Assembly (NCBI GenBank): GCA_020002185.1
Contig: CM034537.1
Span: 10,030,677 to 10,094,676, forward strand
Length of the DNA stretch: 64,000 bases
Direction of reading: 5' to 3'
Source: Paraescarpia echinospica
Lineage: Eukaryota > Annelida > Polychaeta > Sabellida > Siboglinidae
Positions 22,111 through 47,400 of this stretch are shown here, in pieces; the stretch's first letter is position 1; each line of letters opens with the position of its first letter. The notes under the pieces were generated by a model. The model was given only the letters and a program-made list of their open reading frames with translations. It was not told the origin of the DNA and made no database searches. The translations under genes and the position numbers were made by a program.

Positions 22111-22640
22111 GTCTGCCAGCACAGATCACACGTCTTAAATGGTTTCGATGCTCCGCTCACTGAGTTAACAGTGAAGATCATTGTATCTGGTTCACCAGTT
22201 TTGTACGACTGGTGAATCTGCCCGACTGTATCCCGATTTGCAGACCGCCAACATTTCTGAAAATGGTTAATTTTGGAGCACTCACGTTCCCTAACTCGCG
22301 GATTGCTGGTTTCCTCTATCAATTCAATTGATCACGAATTAGTTCTTCTGTGAGATCCCCAAAACTACAGTTCACTACCAGTTCACGCAGCGCCGTTATG
22401 TACGCTTCCACGTTTTCGCCCGGACGTTGTGCATGCGCGTTGGCGAAACACATATCGCTCCATCATGGCACTCCTCTTCGGGCCGAAATGATTCCGCAAC
22501 AGCGTTACGGAATTTTCGTACGTGTCCGTGTTTGCCAATGAAGCAAACACTCGCTGCCCCTCTACTAGGCAGTGGATTAGTATGGCTCGACGCCGGGCCT
22601 CGGCTACGTCGACATTCGCGCCGTCAAGGCCGCTGGCCAC
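22111..22640 (-). pseudogene. Gypsy element 1 gag C-terminal part
   Basis: The minus strand reads GLDGANVDVAEARRRAILIH, LRNHFGPKRSAMMERYVFRQ and a later CSKINHFQKC, a partial zinc knuckle. The N-terminal gag codons are found 2.2 kb away at 24840-24916, on the other side of the nested RTE-like LINE. Confidence 0.8.
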
Positions 22641-22644
22641 ACCA

Positions 22645-24841
22645 CATCATCATCATCATCATTGTGCAGCCGTAGTATTCCGTGGTTGGGCGAAGGCCTC
22701 AGCATATCGTTTCCAAATCTGCCTGTCTTGCGCTATCCTCTGCCAGACGGTGTCCATCCAGTACTCGTTTAGTTCGTCTCTCCACTGTCGTGCCGGTCTT
22801 CCTCTAGATCGTTTCCCTTCGTAACGTCTCCAGGTTGTGATACGATGTCCATCGGTTATCTCGTAGTCTGCTGATGTGCCCTGCCCAGGTCCACTTCTGT
22901 CTTCTGATTTGTTCTATCACGTCTATGACCTTTGTCTTCTGCCTTACCCAGATGTTTGTTTTTCTCTCCCGATATGTGATGTTTAACATACTTCATTCCA
23001 TCTTTGTTTGTGCGGCTGCTAGCTTGTTCTTTGCCTGGATGGTGAGTGTCCATGTTTCCGCGCCGTATGTCATCGCTGGAAGTACGCATGAGTTGAAGAC
23101 TTGTCTCTTCAAGCAGGTTCCAAAGTTACCCTTGAAGATGTCGCGGTGTTTGGCGAATGCTGTCCAGCCGGCAGTGATCCTTCTTTGAATCTCCTTGTCT
23201 TGGTTTTTGTCTCTGATACTGTATCGCTGTCCCAGATAGACGTAGCTTTCAACGTTCTCTATCTGCGTCGTGTTGATATATATAGGTGTGTCATTTTCTA
23301 GCATCACTTTTGTCTTCGAGATGTTCATCTTGAGACCTTGCTTTTCACGTTCATCAGCTAGCTCCTGCAGCATGTTTTGTAGTTCTTGCGGTGTAGTAGC
23401 GCATATGAGTATGTCGTCGGCGAAGCGAAGATGGCTAAGATATTATCCGTCTATCATTAAGCCTCTGGTTTCCCAGGTCAGTCTTCGGAATACGCTTTCG
23501 AGTGTTGTCGTGAACAGCTTGGGCGATATGGTGTCACCCTGTCGTACTCTTCTTTTGATGTTGATCTTGTTGCTGTTTTTGTGTAGGTGGACTGTCACCG
23601 AGCTTTTGGTGTAGATGTCTTTCAGGAGATTGATGTACACATCTTCTATCCCTTGTTCTTGAAGGGAGGTCAGGATGGCTTGAGTTTGCACCGAGTCGAA
23701 AGCCTTCTCGTAGTCGACGAAAGCGATGCAGAGCGGGGTATTATATTCTCGGCACTTCTCTTTCAGTTAGTTTACGACGTGTATGTGGTCTGTCGTTGAG
23801 TACCTGATTCTGAATCCTGATTGCTCTCGTGGTTGGTTTTCGTTCAGTGTCTTCTCTATTCTAGTCGTTAGTATCTTTGTGACTAATTTTATGTTTGATA
23901 ACAGACATATCGGTCTGTAGTTCTTTAAGTCTTTCTTATTTCCCTTCTTGAAGATTATCACCATCTTTGCGTTCTTCCAAGCGGTGGATGTTCGTCTTTC
24001 TGATAAGCATTTAATATACAGCTTAACCAGTGCCTTCGAGATTATATCTTCTCCTGCTTTTAATGTTTCAATGTTTACATGGTCGTTGCCTGATGTCTTC
24101 CCATTCTTCACTGCACTTCGCTGCTTCCACATCCCATGGTGTTATCTCTGGTATCTCTTTCGGGTCGGTGTGAATTATCGTACTCTGTTCACTGTCATAT
24201 AGCTCGGTGTAGAATTCCTCTATTCGTTCCATGATCATATCTTGGTCTTGTATTTCTCTACCTTGCTTGTCTAGAAGTGTAATCAGTATGTATCGGCTTA
24301 GTGCCTGCGTTCTTCTTGCTTTCTTCAGGCTCTTTGATGACATAATCGTTTCTCGTATGATCTCTTGTTTGTACTTTCTGATGTCCTCCTTCGCTTTTTT
24401 ATGATGGTCTTGCATATTTCTGCGTACTCTATTTGTTTTTTATGGTCGCCGTTATCCACCATTTCTCGTCGTTTCTTCATTAGTGCTCGTGTCGGTGATG
24501 ATATTCTCGTAACTACATGCCTGTTGATTGCTTTGGCTACACTTGTTGCACTTAGTTTGATCATCTCAGTGATGTTTTCGCTCATGGTGTCGATGTCCTC
24601 TAGTTCCTGTAGTGTCTCGCATCACTACACTCAGTGGTCTCTTGTTTACCAACTTCTTCCTTTCAGCCTTGACGTCTAGTTTGATGTTGCTCATTACCAT
24701 GCTGTGGTCACTTCCAGTGTTGACTTGGTTGATGACAGTTATGCCAGTGACCATGTCTGGCTTATTTGTCAGGATGTAGTCAATTTCTGTCTTCGTTTCT
24801 CCATTTGGGCCACAAGATATGTCTGGAAATTCACGTACCAT
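22645..24841 (-). mobile_element. RTE-clade LINE nested in gypsy gag, 5'-truncated
   Basis: A minus-strand non-LTR element. It starts inside the endonuclease (MVREFPDISCGPNGETKTEI, TGSDHSMVMSNIKLDVKAER), continues through reverse transcriptase (FKKGNKKDLKNYRPICLLSN, RRVRQGDTISPKLFTTTLES, and RFADDILIC near 23405-23430) and ends with the RTE-type C-terminus (YGAETWTL, KWTWAGHISRLRDNRW). The 3' end is a short (ATG)n tract (minus strand, about 22645-22665), typical of RTE elements. Several frameshifts and stops. No clear target duplication was found at the gag junctions, so the insertion may have deleted some gag sequence. Confidence 0.88.
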
Positions 24842-24931
24842 CGATTCCGTGGCACCGTGGGTTCGCCTGGAGAAGCGAGAAACGCTTGTGGGGGCGGTGA
24901 ACTTGCTTTTGCCATCCTCGTCGCCAAATTA
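24842..24931 (-). pseudogene. Gag start and primer-binding-site region of gypsy element 1
   Basis: Just inside the 5' LTR the minus strand reads TTTGGCGACGAGGATGG, the usual position of the primer-binding site in Mag-like elements. An ATG follows with MAKASSPPPQAFLASPGEPT, a typical gag N-terminus. The frame is cut off after about 26 codons by the RTE-like insertion. Confidence 0.8.
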
Positions 24932-25097
24932 TGTTATGTCGATAACACGGAAATATCACAAACAACACCAGACTATCGTAACGTTGAACAGGCTGTAATA
25001 CAGCTTCATGGCGGATCCACGTTTCACCCCAGAATGAGGCTGACGTTAGCTGATCAAGTACATTAAAGGTACACTGTTAAAGTAACAGAACACAACA
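24932..25097 (-). repeat. 5' LTR of gypsy element 1
   Basis: A 166-bp LTR bounded by TG and CA on the minus strand (TGTTGTGTTC to CGACATAACA). It matches the left LTR in several blocks and is followed by the TTTAC duplication at 25098-25102. Confidence 0.88.
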
Positions 25098-25325
25098 TTT
25101 ACTAAGCTTTTAATATGGTCATCTATGGACGTTTGTGAGTTCCAAACTGTTATACTTGATTAAGTCAAAACTATCGTGAGGTCGATATTTAGGTAAACTT
25201 GTTCGATATCCCGCGTCGCTCGGATATGTTATTTTTGAACGCTTCACAGAGGGGTCTAGGCTTTCTATTGATTTTAGTTGTTTTGATATTTTGAATACTA
25301 TTAATTTAGTTATGTTTATCTCACT

Positions 25326-25382
25326 GTAGATACGATATATATATATATATATATACATACACACATATATATATATATATAC
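25326..25382. repeat. (TA)n-rich microsatellite
   Basis: Two (TA)n runs around CATACACACA, preceded by GTAGATACGATATA, which also heads the (TA)n tract near 15425. Confidence 0.9.
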
Positions 25383-25636
25383 ATCTAGATGCCCTGTACA
25401 GACTTGTATAAAGGGACCCGAGTAGTAGCATCCAGAGGCCTTGTATAGACTTGTATAAAGGGACCCTAGTAGTAGCATCTACATGCCCTATATAGACTTG
25501 TATAAAGGGACCCTGGTAGTAGCATCTAGTAGTAGCATCTAGAGGCCCTGTATAGATTTGTATAAAGGGACCCTAGTATAGTAGCATCTAGAGACCCTGT
25601 ATAGACTTGTATAAAGGGACCCTAGTAGTAGCATCC
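25383..25636. repeat. 47-bp tandem repeat, five copies
   Basis: Units read GACTTGTATAAAGGGACCCT, then AGTAGTAGCATCTAGA, then GGCCCTGTATA with minor variation. One unit carries an extra TAGTAGTAGCATC and another an extra TAG. It lies next to the (TA)n tract. Confidence 0.93.
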
Positions 25637-26561
25637 ATGCTAGGTGATGTGGCGTCACCTGTTTTCACACACAAAATTTATAGCCTGGAATTCGAGTGTA
25701 TTTTACATTGTGACAAATTTCGTTTGTTTCTAGATTGACTCATTATATAAGAGTAAACGTTTAGCCGAACCAAACTTTAAGCATCTGCCATTTGGACACA
25801 TGTCAAATAATCAAACGGAATTCTTGTTTATGGGAACCGCACTGGGTTCGTTGTTTCGAGACTACACACAGTACAGCGCCTATGGCAAAACACATATGAC
25901 ACTATATATTACAGTTTTGTTTCTTTTTGTTATGTTGTTACATAAAAATATTAGTTATACAGATTTAAACAGACGATTTTCATTCAAAATATCTTTATGT
26001 TAATATTATGGTAATATAAAGTGTTGATTTTATTCCCACGCCTACATGATAGAAGCGTGTCGTTAATCCTCACACAAAACCTGCAGCAGTTATGTTACGA
26101 TCATCCATCATATGGCGATTCTTATTCAGCGGTTGTCGACAACATGAACACCCAACCAACCAGGCCTTCTATACGTGTATTAAGAATCAACACTGACCTA
26201 TGTTGGTTTGGCTAAATGTTGGCATCAAACAAATAATATCGACAGTGCCTACAAACAGCGACAGGGAGTCTAGGTGTCAAAGGAAGAGGTTAACAAAACA
26301 CGGTTCTTCGCGTGTATTTACTCGGTCATGCTTCGTGTGTACGGACTCGCCTGAACCAAGTCACGGCTGATCGATTTCAAAGAATGGTCTATGGCACAGT
26401 TATAATCCGACTAATATTATACAGGGCCTACCGGTGGTAGCAGTGTGCGAGATTACTGTGTAGCGTGTGCCACACACGCGCCAAGACTCGATGTCCACGG
26501 ACGGCCAACATCTCCCTGCCCGCATCGTGCAATCACTCGGACATCAGGCAACGACGTCACC
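25637..26561. other. Intergenic DNA and probable promoter/5' UTR of the EF-hand gene
   Basis: No coding region is recognisable. GC content rises from about 26430, consistent with a promoter or 5' UTR before the ATG at 26562. An out-of-frame ATG at 26491 opens a 43-codon frame that runs past the main start. Confidence 0.4.
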
Positions 26562-41763
<15,202 letters not shown>

Positions 41764-42550
41764 ATACGACGGAAAGCGTGAAGACGTGTTCTTGTGGCTC
41801 CACCTGGCGAATTGAAGTATAATCATGAGTACAAGTTTATCAAAGAATGTATTGAATGTCGGTCTTAAACGTGATTCAGGACTTAAATGTAATTCGGTCA
41901 ATACATTTTGCGAATGTGTTCGTTGTTCTAAGTTGTGTATTTATGTTGTAATTTCCTTTAAAATCATTTTTATAAAGACTTAAGATCACCATCGCGTAAG
42001 GCCTGTGTCACTAAACATCGGTACAAAATCTGGTGAGACCATGCATAGATCTCCAGATTAGCAATTGTTTCCAAAATGTCTGTATTACAGGCCACTCACG
42101 CCAGCTGCCTTATTTTTCTTGTTGGAACAACATTTTCTCATATGCTAACACATATTAGCAAGAAAAAACAATATTGTCTCTCATCACAATGGCACTACGA
42201 TTATGCTCTCCAATTTGAATTAATTAGCAATTAAAGCTGAATGTTACACGAACACTCGAAATTCGGTCTGTTTTGCTTATTTCATGCCCGTGGTATTAGA
42301 TAATGCGGACACCTATCTAGATGATATCCCAGCAACATGTAGATATTCATTCACTAATAACCATTAACGTTATAATTGTCTGTTCTCTACTAATTTTTGG
42401 AAGAGTTAATTAAACAAACTAGTTTTGCTGGGTTTTTAATGTTGCAAGAAATTACTGTCACCATAATAATATACTGTCAAAAACGAGAAATCTCAATGAC
42501 AAACTTTTTATTAACACATTTGGTTCCAACTAGGTACAAGAAGTTCAATT
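41764..42550. other. Probable 3' UTR of the EF-hand gene and AT-rich DNA
   Basis: No coding region is recognised. Confidence 0.4.
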
Positions 42551-43312
42551 TTGCTAAATGACTGCAAACAGGGCTGTACCTCAAGGTGTCACATGCAAGT
42601 TGTTACACTACGAAATGCATCATGCTTGACAATCTAAGTTTGACTGCAGCTCACATAGTTCTGTAAACTATGTGAACTGGTTATTTATGAAGACAAGGTG
42701 ACCTGTAGAAGTGCTACTGGTCAGTTTATTACCAACTGCAACAAAGGTGCTTTAGATTACTTTGAGCAGATCAACAGATCCACAAAACTCTTACAACACG
42801 CCGATAACGTCACGCCTGATGTTTTCTGCAAATGCAAAGACCTTTTGGCTCTACAAATCACCAATCTGCTATCAGGGAACCTTAGTGTGTGCACCCAATA
42901 CAAGCCTCGAACAACAGTACAAAAGAAACTTACACTAACCGCAGTAAGCATGACATCAAGTATATGGAAAATGGTGAACGTGCGCATTCAATCAACTACT
43001 CCAAAAGCTGATGTCTCAGTACTAGAATCACAGATTATCATAAACGTAATACTCCAGAAAGCATCCCTGCAGTTTGTTGGAAATAAAATGTGTACATCAA
43101 CAATTTTGTGACTACAGAAGTTGACTGTTACAAGCCGAAAAGTTCTACAGTATCGCTGGAAAAAAGTTTATTCAAACAGATGTGCAATGAAATGTGTACA
43201 CAGCAGACAGAACTAAAGCAGGCAGAATGTACCTATTATAGCCACACAACAGATGTCTGCCAAGAGTACTGTACAACTGTGTGGAATTGCACAAGTGCAC
43301 TATTTCGGCAAT
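42551..43312 (+). pseudogene. Cys-rich protein relic with frameshifts
   Basis: Three consecutive plus-strand pieces in different frames have a shared Cys-rich, secreted-protein-like composition. They are DCKQGCTSRCHMQVVTLRNA (about 42551-42635), then from about 42659 a frame with CKLCELVIYEDKVTCRS, NCNKGALDYFEQINRST and FCKCKDLLALQITNLL to about 43109, then VDCYKPKSSTVSLEKSL, CNEMCTQQTELKQAECTYYS and DVCQEYCTTVWNCTSA ending in TAA near 43312. The family is not recognised. Absence of introns and repeated frame breaks suggest a retro-pseudogene or a decayed gene; a multi-exon gene is the alternative. Confidence 0.45.
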
Positions 43313-44328
43313 AAATTCTTGTATTTAAACACTCACACACACACACACACGTGGTGCACATAACAAAAATGCACCACGCGTCAACATTGTTAGATATACA
43401 CCATGGAACAACACCACAACTGGGCTGCTGCAAAGATTAACCTCATCACTGTGCAGGTAAGCACCAGTTTGATCACTAAATCTTCCCTATATCATACACG
43501 TTGGTCGAGCACACTGGGACTGATTTCATTACTGTGACTGCAATTGTTCAATTGAAGAGCGACTCAAATTCCAGCTAACGGAGACCATGCTTTCAGCTCA
43601 ACAAAACAGGTACACACTCTGCATAATCACTGGCGTTAATATTCTGCAGAATTTACATAGCTGCACCTCTACACCTCTACGTACATGTAATAAATGTTTG
43701 CTTTCTAGCAATGATGCAATACAAAAGTCTGCAACTGTTGGATGTTTGTGAAAATGCTACGCCAAACAGCAAGGACCATACTGTTCACTTTGCTTACAGA
43801 TGCATCTCGTCCTTCAAGCTCATCCCAAATAACCAGATTTTATTAAAATAGCAACAAGGAATAGTAATTTTACATTATGTCTTATTTGCAGCTGTTTGCA
43901 TCTGCTTTGCCAGGATTCAGGCATATAAATTATTGCCTATTAAATAGTTTCTGGCATAGCAAGTAATTTTTTAAACCATTACACTGTGAACTTTGTGGGG
44001 CGAGGAAGAATATGTAACCAGCGGTGCTGTTTTTACAGTGACAATTGAGTAATAGTCGACAGGGTAATTGTCTAATAACATACACACGTGTTGTATATTG
44101 TGGGAAACGAAGACATTCATATATGGCCCGTGTTTGCGGGTGTGTTTGTCGCTGTGTGTGCGTGCACATTCGTGCACGTCTGTGATGTCGCAAAGGGTGG
44201 TGGGTGCCATAGATGCACGCGCCACTCTTCACCATCACTACCCCGCTGCTGCTGTCACTGCCAGTAGATGTCATTGCTGGTTGCGAGGGCGACGACAACG
44301 TGTCATTACTAGAGGGTGTCGACTGCCT
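43313..44328 (-). other. Probable UBE2V 3' UTR
   Basis: Lies just past the UBE2V stop codon on the minus strand. A minus-strand AATAAA-type signal (TTTATT on plus at about 43838) lies roughly 490 bases after the stop. A short (CA)n occurs at 43333-43350. No coding region is recognised. Confidence 0.45.
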
Positions 44329-44469
44329 TCAGTAAACGCTGTTCTCAGGGGGCTGAGACAGCTTGTGGTTCTCCTTACTGGCCATCAGTCGGCGCAGTTC
44401 CTTTAGCAGTGTTTCTAGTTTGTAGCTGCGCTGCCATCGCGACAGAATGTGGATTTCTTTTGAGTTCAC
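44329..44469 (-). CDS. UBE2V: UBE2V terminal coding exon
   Basis: The minus strand follows TTGTGTGCACAG. It encodes [40 protein letters not shown] and PENSVY, then TGA. It begins in phase 0. Confidence 0.95.
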   Translation of the reverse strand: MNSKEIHILSRWQRSYKLETLLKELRRLMASKENHKLSQPPENSVY

Positions 44470-47400
44470 CTGTGCACACAAGAGATATCGTAAATTATCC
44501 TGAATTTTGCTATTTTAAATTAACAATTGCTGGCTTTTTCTAATCAATCAATCACAAATATTTGTACAGTCTTAATTGCCCACAGTCACTTTCCAAGTTC
44601 ATTAAAAAGTTACATTCTAAAAAAACTAAAACATGAAGTCCATTCCATCTTTATCGAATCATAGCCTACAGGTTACGCTTAATTTGTAAATATAAAAATG
44701 GGCCAAGACGCCCTGAAGTCCTTTGGACTAATACATCGATATGTGACCCCGGCTGACCAAATGAGTAATAAGTCGGAAAAATTGTAACATTGTTTTCTTA
44801 CATTCTTGTAAAGGTTTGGTAGGGTGCTTTACACGGTTTCAAAAATTATGTCTGCTACAAAAAATGGCGAAGTTATGGAGCATTGAACATGGTAGGGGTC
44901 AAAAAGTGAAAATGAAGAAAACGGCTGTTGACGTTTTACATTATATATGCAAATGGATTGCATGGAAATATTACATGCATGACATTCAAATGTGGCACAC
45001 AGTATGTATGTTATGTTGCAAAGTACAAATGTGCTGTTACAAAAACTTATCACGTTACGCCAGATTATGTCTTTATGTGTAAAACTAAGAGGACATATTA
45101 TTTTAGAACAAAAGGTACTCACTGTTTGACACAGTTTAAAACCTACAGGCAACTGTCCAGTTTAACAGGGGTCTAGTGGCTTAATGCTGTCTGTTGACAC
45201 AAGCTTCTGCCAGTGACTAATTACAGATTAGTCACAGTTTCCATCAAACAACAGCAGGCAGAGAATCTTAGCTCCACAGCTGGGTGCAATACATAACAAG
45301 TTATAAATATAGCTACTCTTGAGGTAGACAATTTATTTTAGTTAGCAAATTTAGCACTTTAGGGGACCTTTGGTGCCCTTAGAATGATTCAATGAAATAC
45401 AGATTTATTGTGTATAGTGGCACTACCACATGAAATGTCTACGAAAAATTTAAGAAAAAGTTACTGAACAGTTTTTGGAAAAAAAGGCAAAATGTGAAAA
45501 TTTACCAGTTTTGGGATCCTTTTGGGGGGCCATTACACATAAACAGATCATTCACACAAGATGATGTACTAATGTAAATAAAAAAACTCAAAAACAAAAA
45601 GGCATGTGGTATTGATAATGTTATAAATTAGTATTTAAAAACAGCCCCACAGAACTAATTATAGTTATTGTTAAAATGTTTAACCTAGTTCTATTATCTG
45701 ACATTGTGCCAACAGATTGGTGTATTGGAATCATTAAGCCTATATATACAAACATAGCAGCAGACACTCTGACAGTGTGACTGCTGCCTGGCTAAATGAA
45801 TGCAATGGTGCTTTGAAGTTAGTTCTTCTGCCAACTATCCTTTTCACACAAGCCTATAGGTTTAGTGGCTGCCAGCACATTACTGAGCCTAAACTACCAT
45901 GCAGGTGTGAAAAACGTCCTGATGAATTAGAACTCGAGCCCTAATTAAATGTCCACCAAGCAGTAGCAGAGCAGTTTTATAATAATAATAATCCACAAGT
46001 TAAGTGGCAGTGATCTTCCTTTTATCATTCATGTGATGTTTCTTGTTATTTGTGAGCAGGGCGGACAAATGGTTATCATATGTAGACAGGTACAGAAAGA
46101 AACTGACGTTTTCTATAAAAAGAACAAGTTTGCCTATCAATGGCATGTATTTCCTATTGTTGCCGTTTCTGCCGGGCAGAAATCAAACAACCCTGTAGGT
46201 AATTATTAATCAAATATTTTTTGGTGAATCATAGTTACAGACCATAAAGGGTTATGATGGAAGTAAAATGTTGACATGTTTACGGTTCACTTATTGCACC
46301 ACGTCTTGCATTTAGAGGAATAATTATAACAGAAAATAAAATGTTGTGGCACATATTTTTACATACATGCATCGATGAGAAACCGGGAATTACTTTTCTG
46401 TGGCCTAAGAATAACTAATTTCACAAACTTCCTGCTTATATAAAACAACTGCATAAAATAGATATCCATGCAAGACACAGACTCCACATGTGACATATGT
46501 TTTGGGGAATAGCTTCCCAGCCAGCACCCACTAGACCCCTGGACAGTTGGGCTTACATTTTAAGGGGTCATCCTGAAACAACCAAATGTCAACCATTAGA
46601 AGAGTTGGCATAGTTCCGCTATACATAAGAAATCTGTATTTGATTGAATCATTCTAGTATCATCAGCATATAGTAGAACATACATTTTCATCGTCATCAT
46701 TACTAAGGTTGTTGTAAATTTCACCAGCTGCCATGTCAAGTCCCTTATAATTATGACTAACACTCTGTTCAAAATAATTCAGGTAAATAGCAAATAACAA
46801 AGGAGACAAGTTTTCTCCTTGTGGTAACTCTACATCACATCAGAAGAAGGCTGACACAGCCCAAAAAATGCAAAAATTTGTACACTATCTAGTGATGTGG
46901 TTTTGAGAAGGGCCCTTGAGACTATCCCCTAGTAGTAGATTATGTGTATTGTGTCAGAAAAGGAACCTGGAAGCCTCTGCCTGTGACCAATTACAGATTA
47001 GTCACAGTTTCAGTCAGGCAGACTGGCCCTCCACAGTGAGGTGTGACAGACGTTGTAGGAAAAGGGATTAGCCAGATAGAGCTGCAGCAGCTGCTTCTGC
47101 AGTAGACAATTTAGTTAGCAAATTTAGCATTTTAGGGGACCTTTGGTGCTCTTAGAATTATTCAATCAAATACAGATTTCTCATGCATAGTGGCAGTGCC
47201 CTAAGATATGTCTATGCAAAATTTGAGAAAAAACTTTCTGAACAGTTTCTGAGATACGGCAGCTAACGGCAGACGGCGGACGCAGAGTGATGGCAATAGT
47301 CCCTTGGACCTTCGGCCAAAGGACTAAAAATGACGAAGCTAATGCAGAGTTAAGAGAATTGGCTAGTGGGTATAAATGCTTTACAAAACAAATATCAAAA

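Larger units (their letters stand above)
19502..25097 (-). mobile_element. Ty3/gypsy LTR retrotransposon 1, interrupted by an RTE-like LINE
   Basis: A minus-strand LTR element with 5' LTR at 24932-25097 and 3' LTR at 19502-19622, flanked by TTTAC on both sides. In element order: LTR, primer-binding-site region (TTTGGCGACGAGGATGG near 24917), gag start (MAKASSPPPQAFLASPGEP), the nested LINE, the rest of gag with a zinc-knuckle remnant, protease, reverse transcriptase, RNase H, integrase, polypurine tract (minus strand AGAGAGGGGGAAAA, about 19626-19640), LTR. Many frame breaks, a CA microsatellite in the integrase finger and a protease box reading DMGA instead of DTGA show that it is inactive. 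The structure resembles Mag-type elements. Confidence 0.9.

Noticed and set aside
25119..25478. Minus-strand 119-residue open frame
   Set aside because: Half of it is the 47-bp and (TA)n repeats; the remainder matches no family I recognise.
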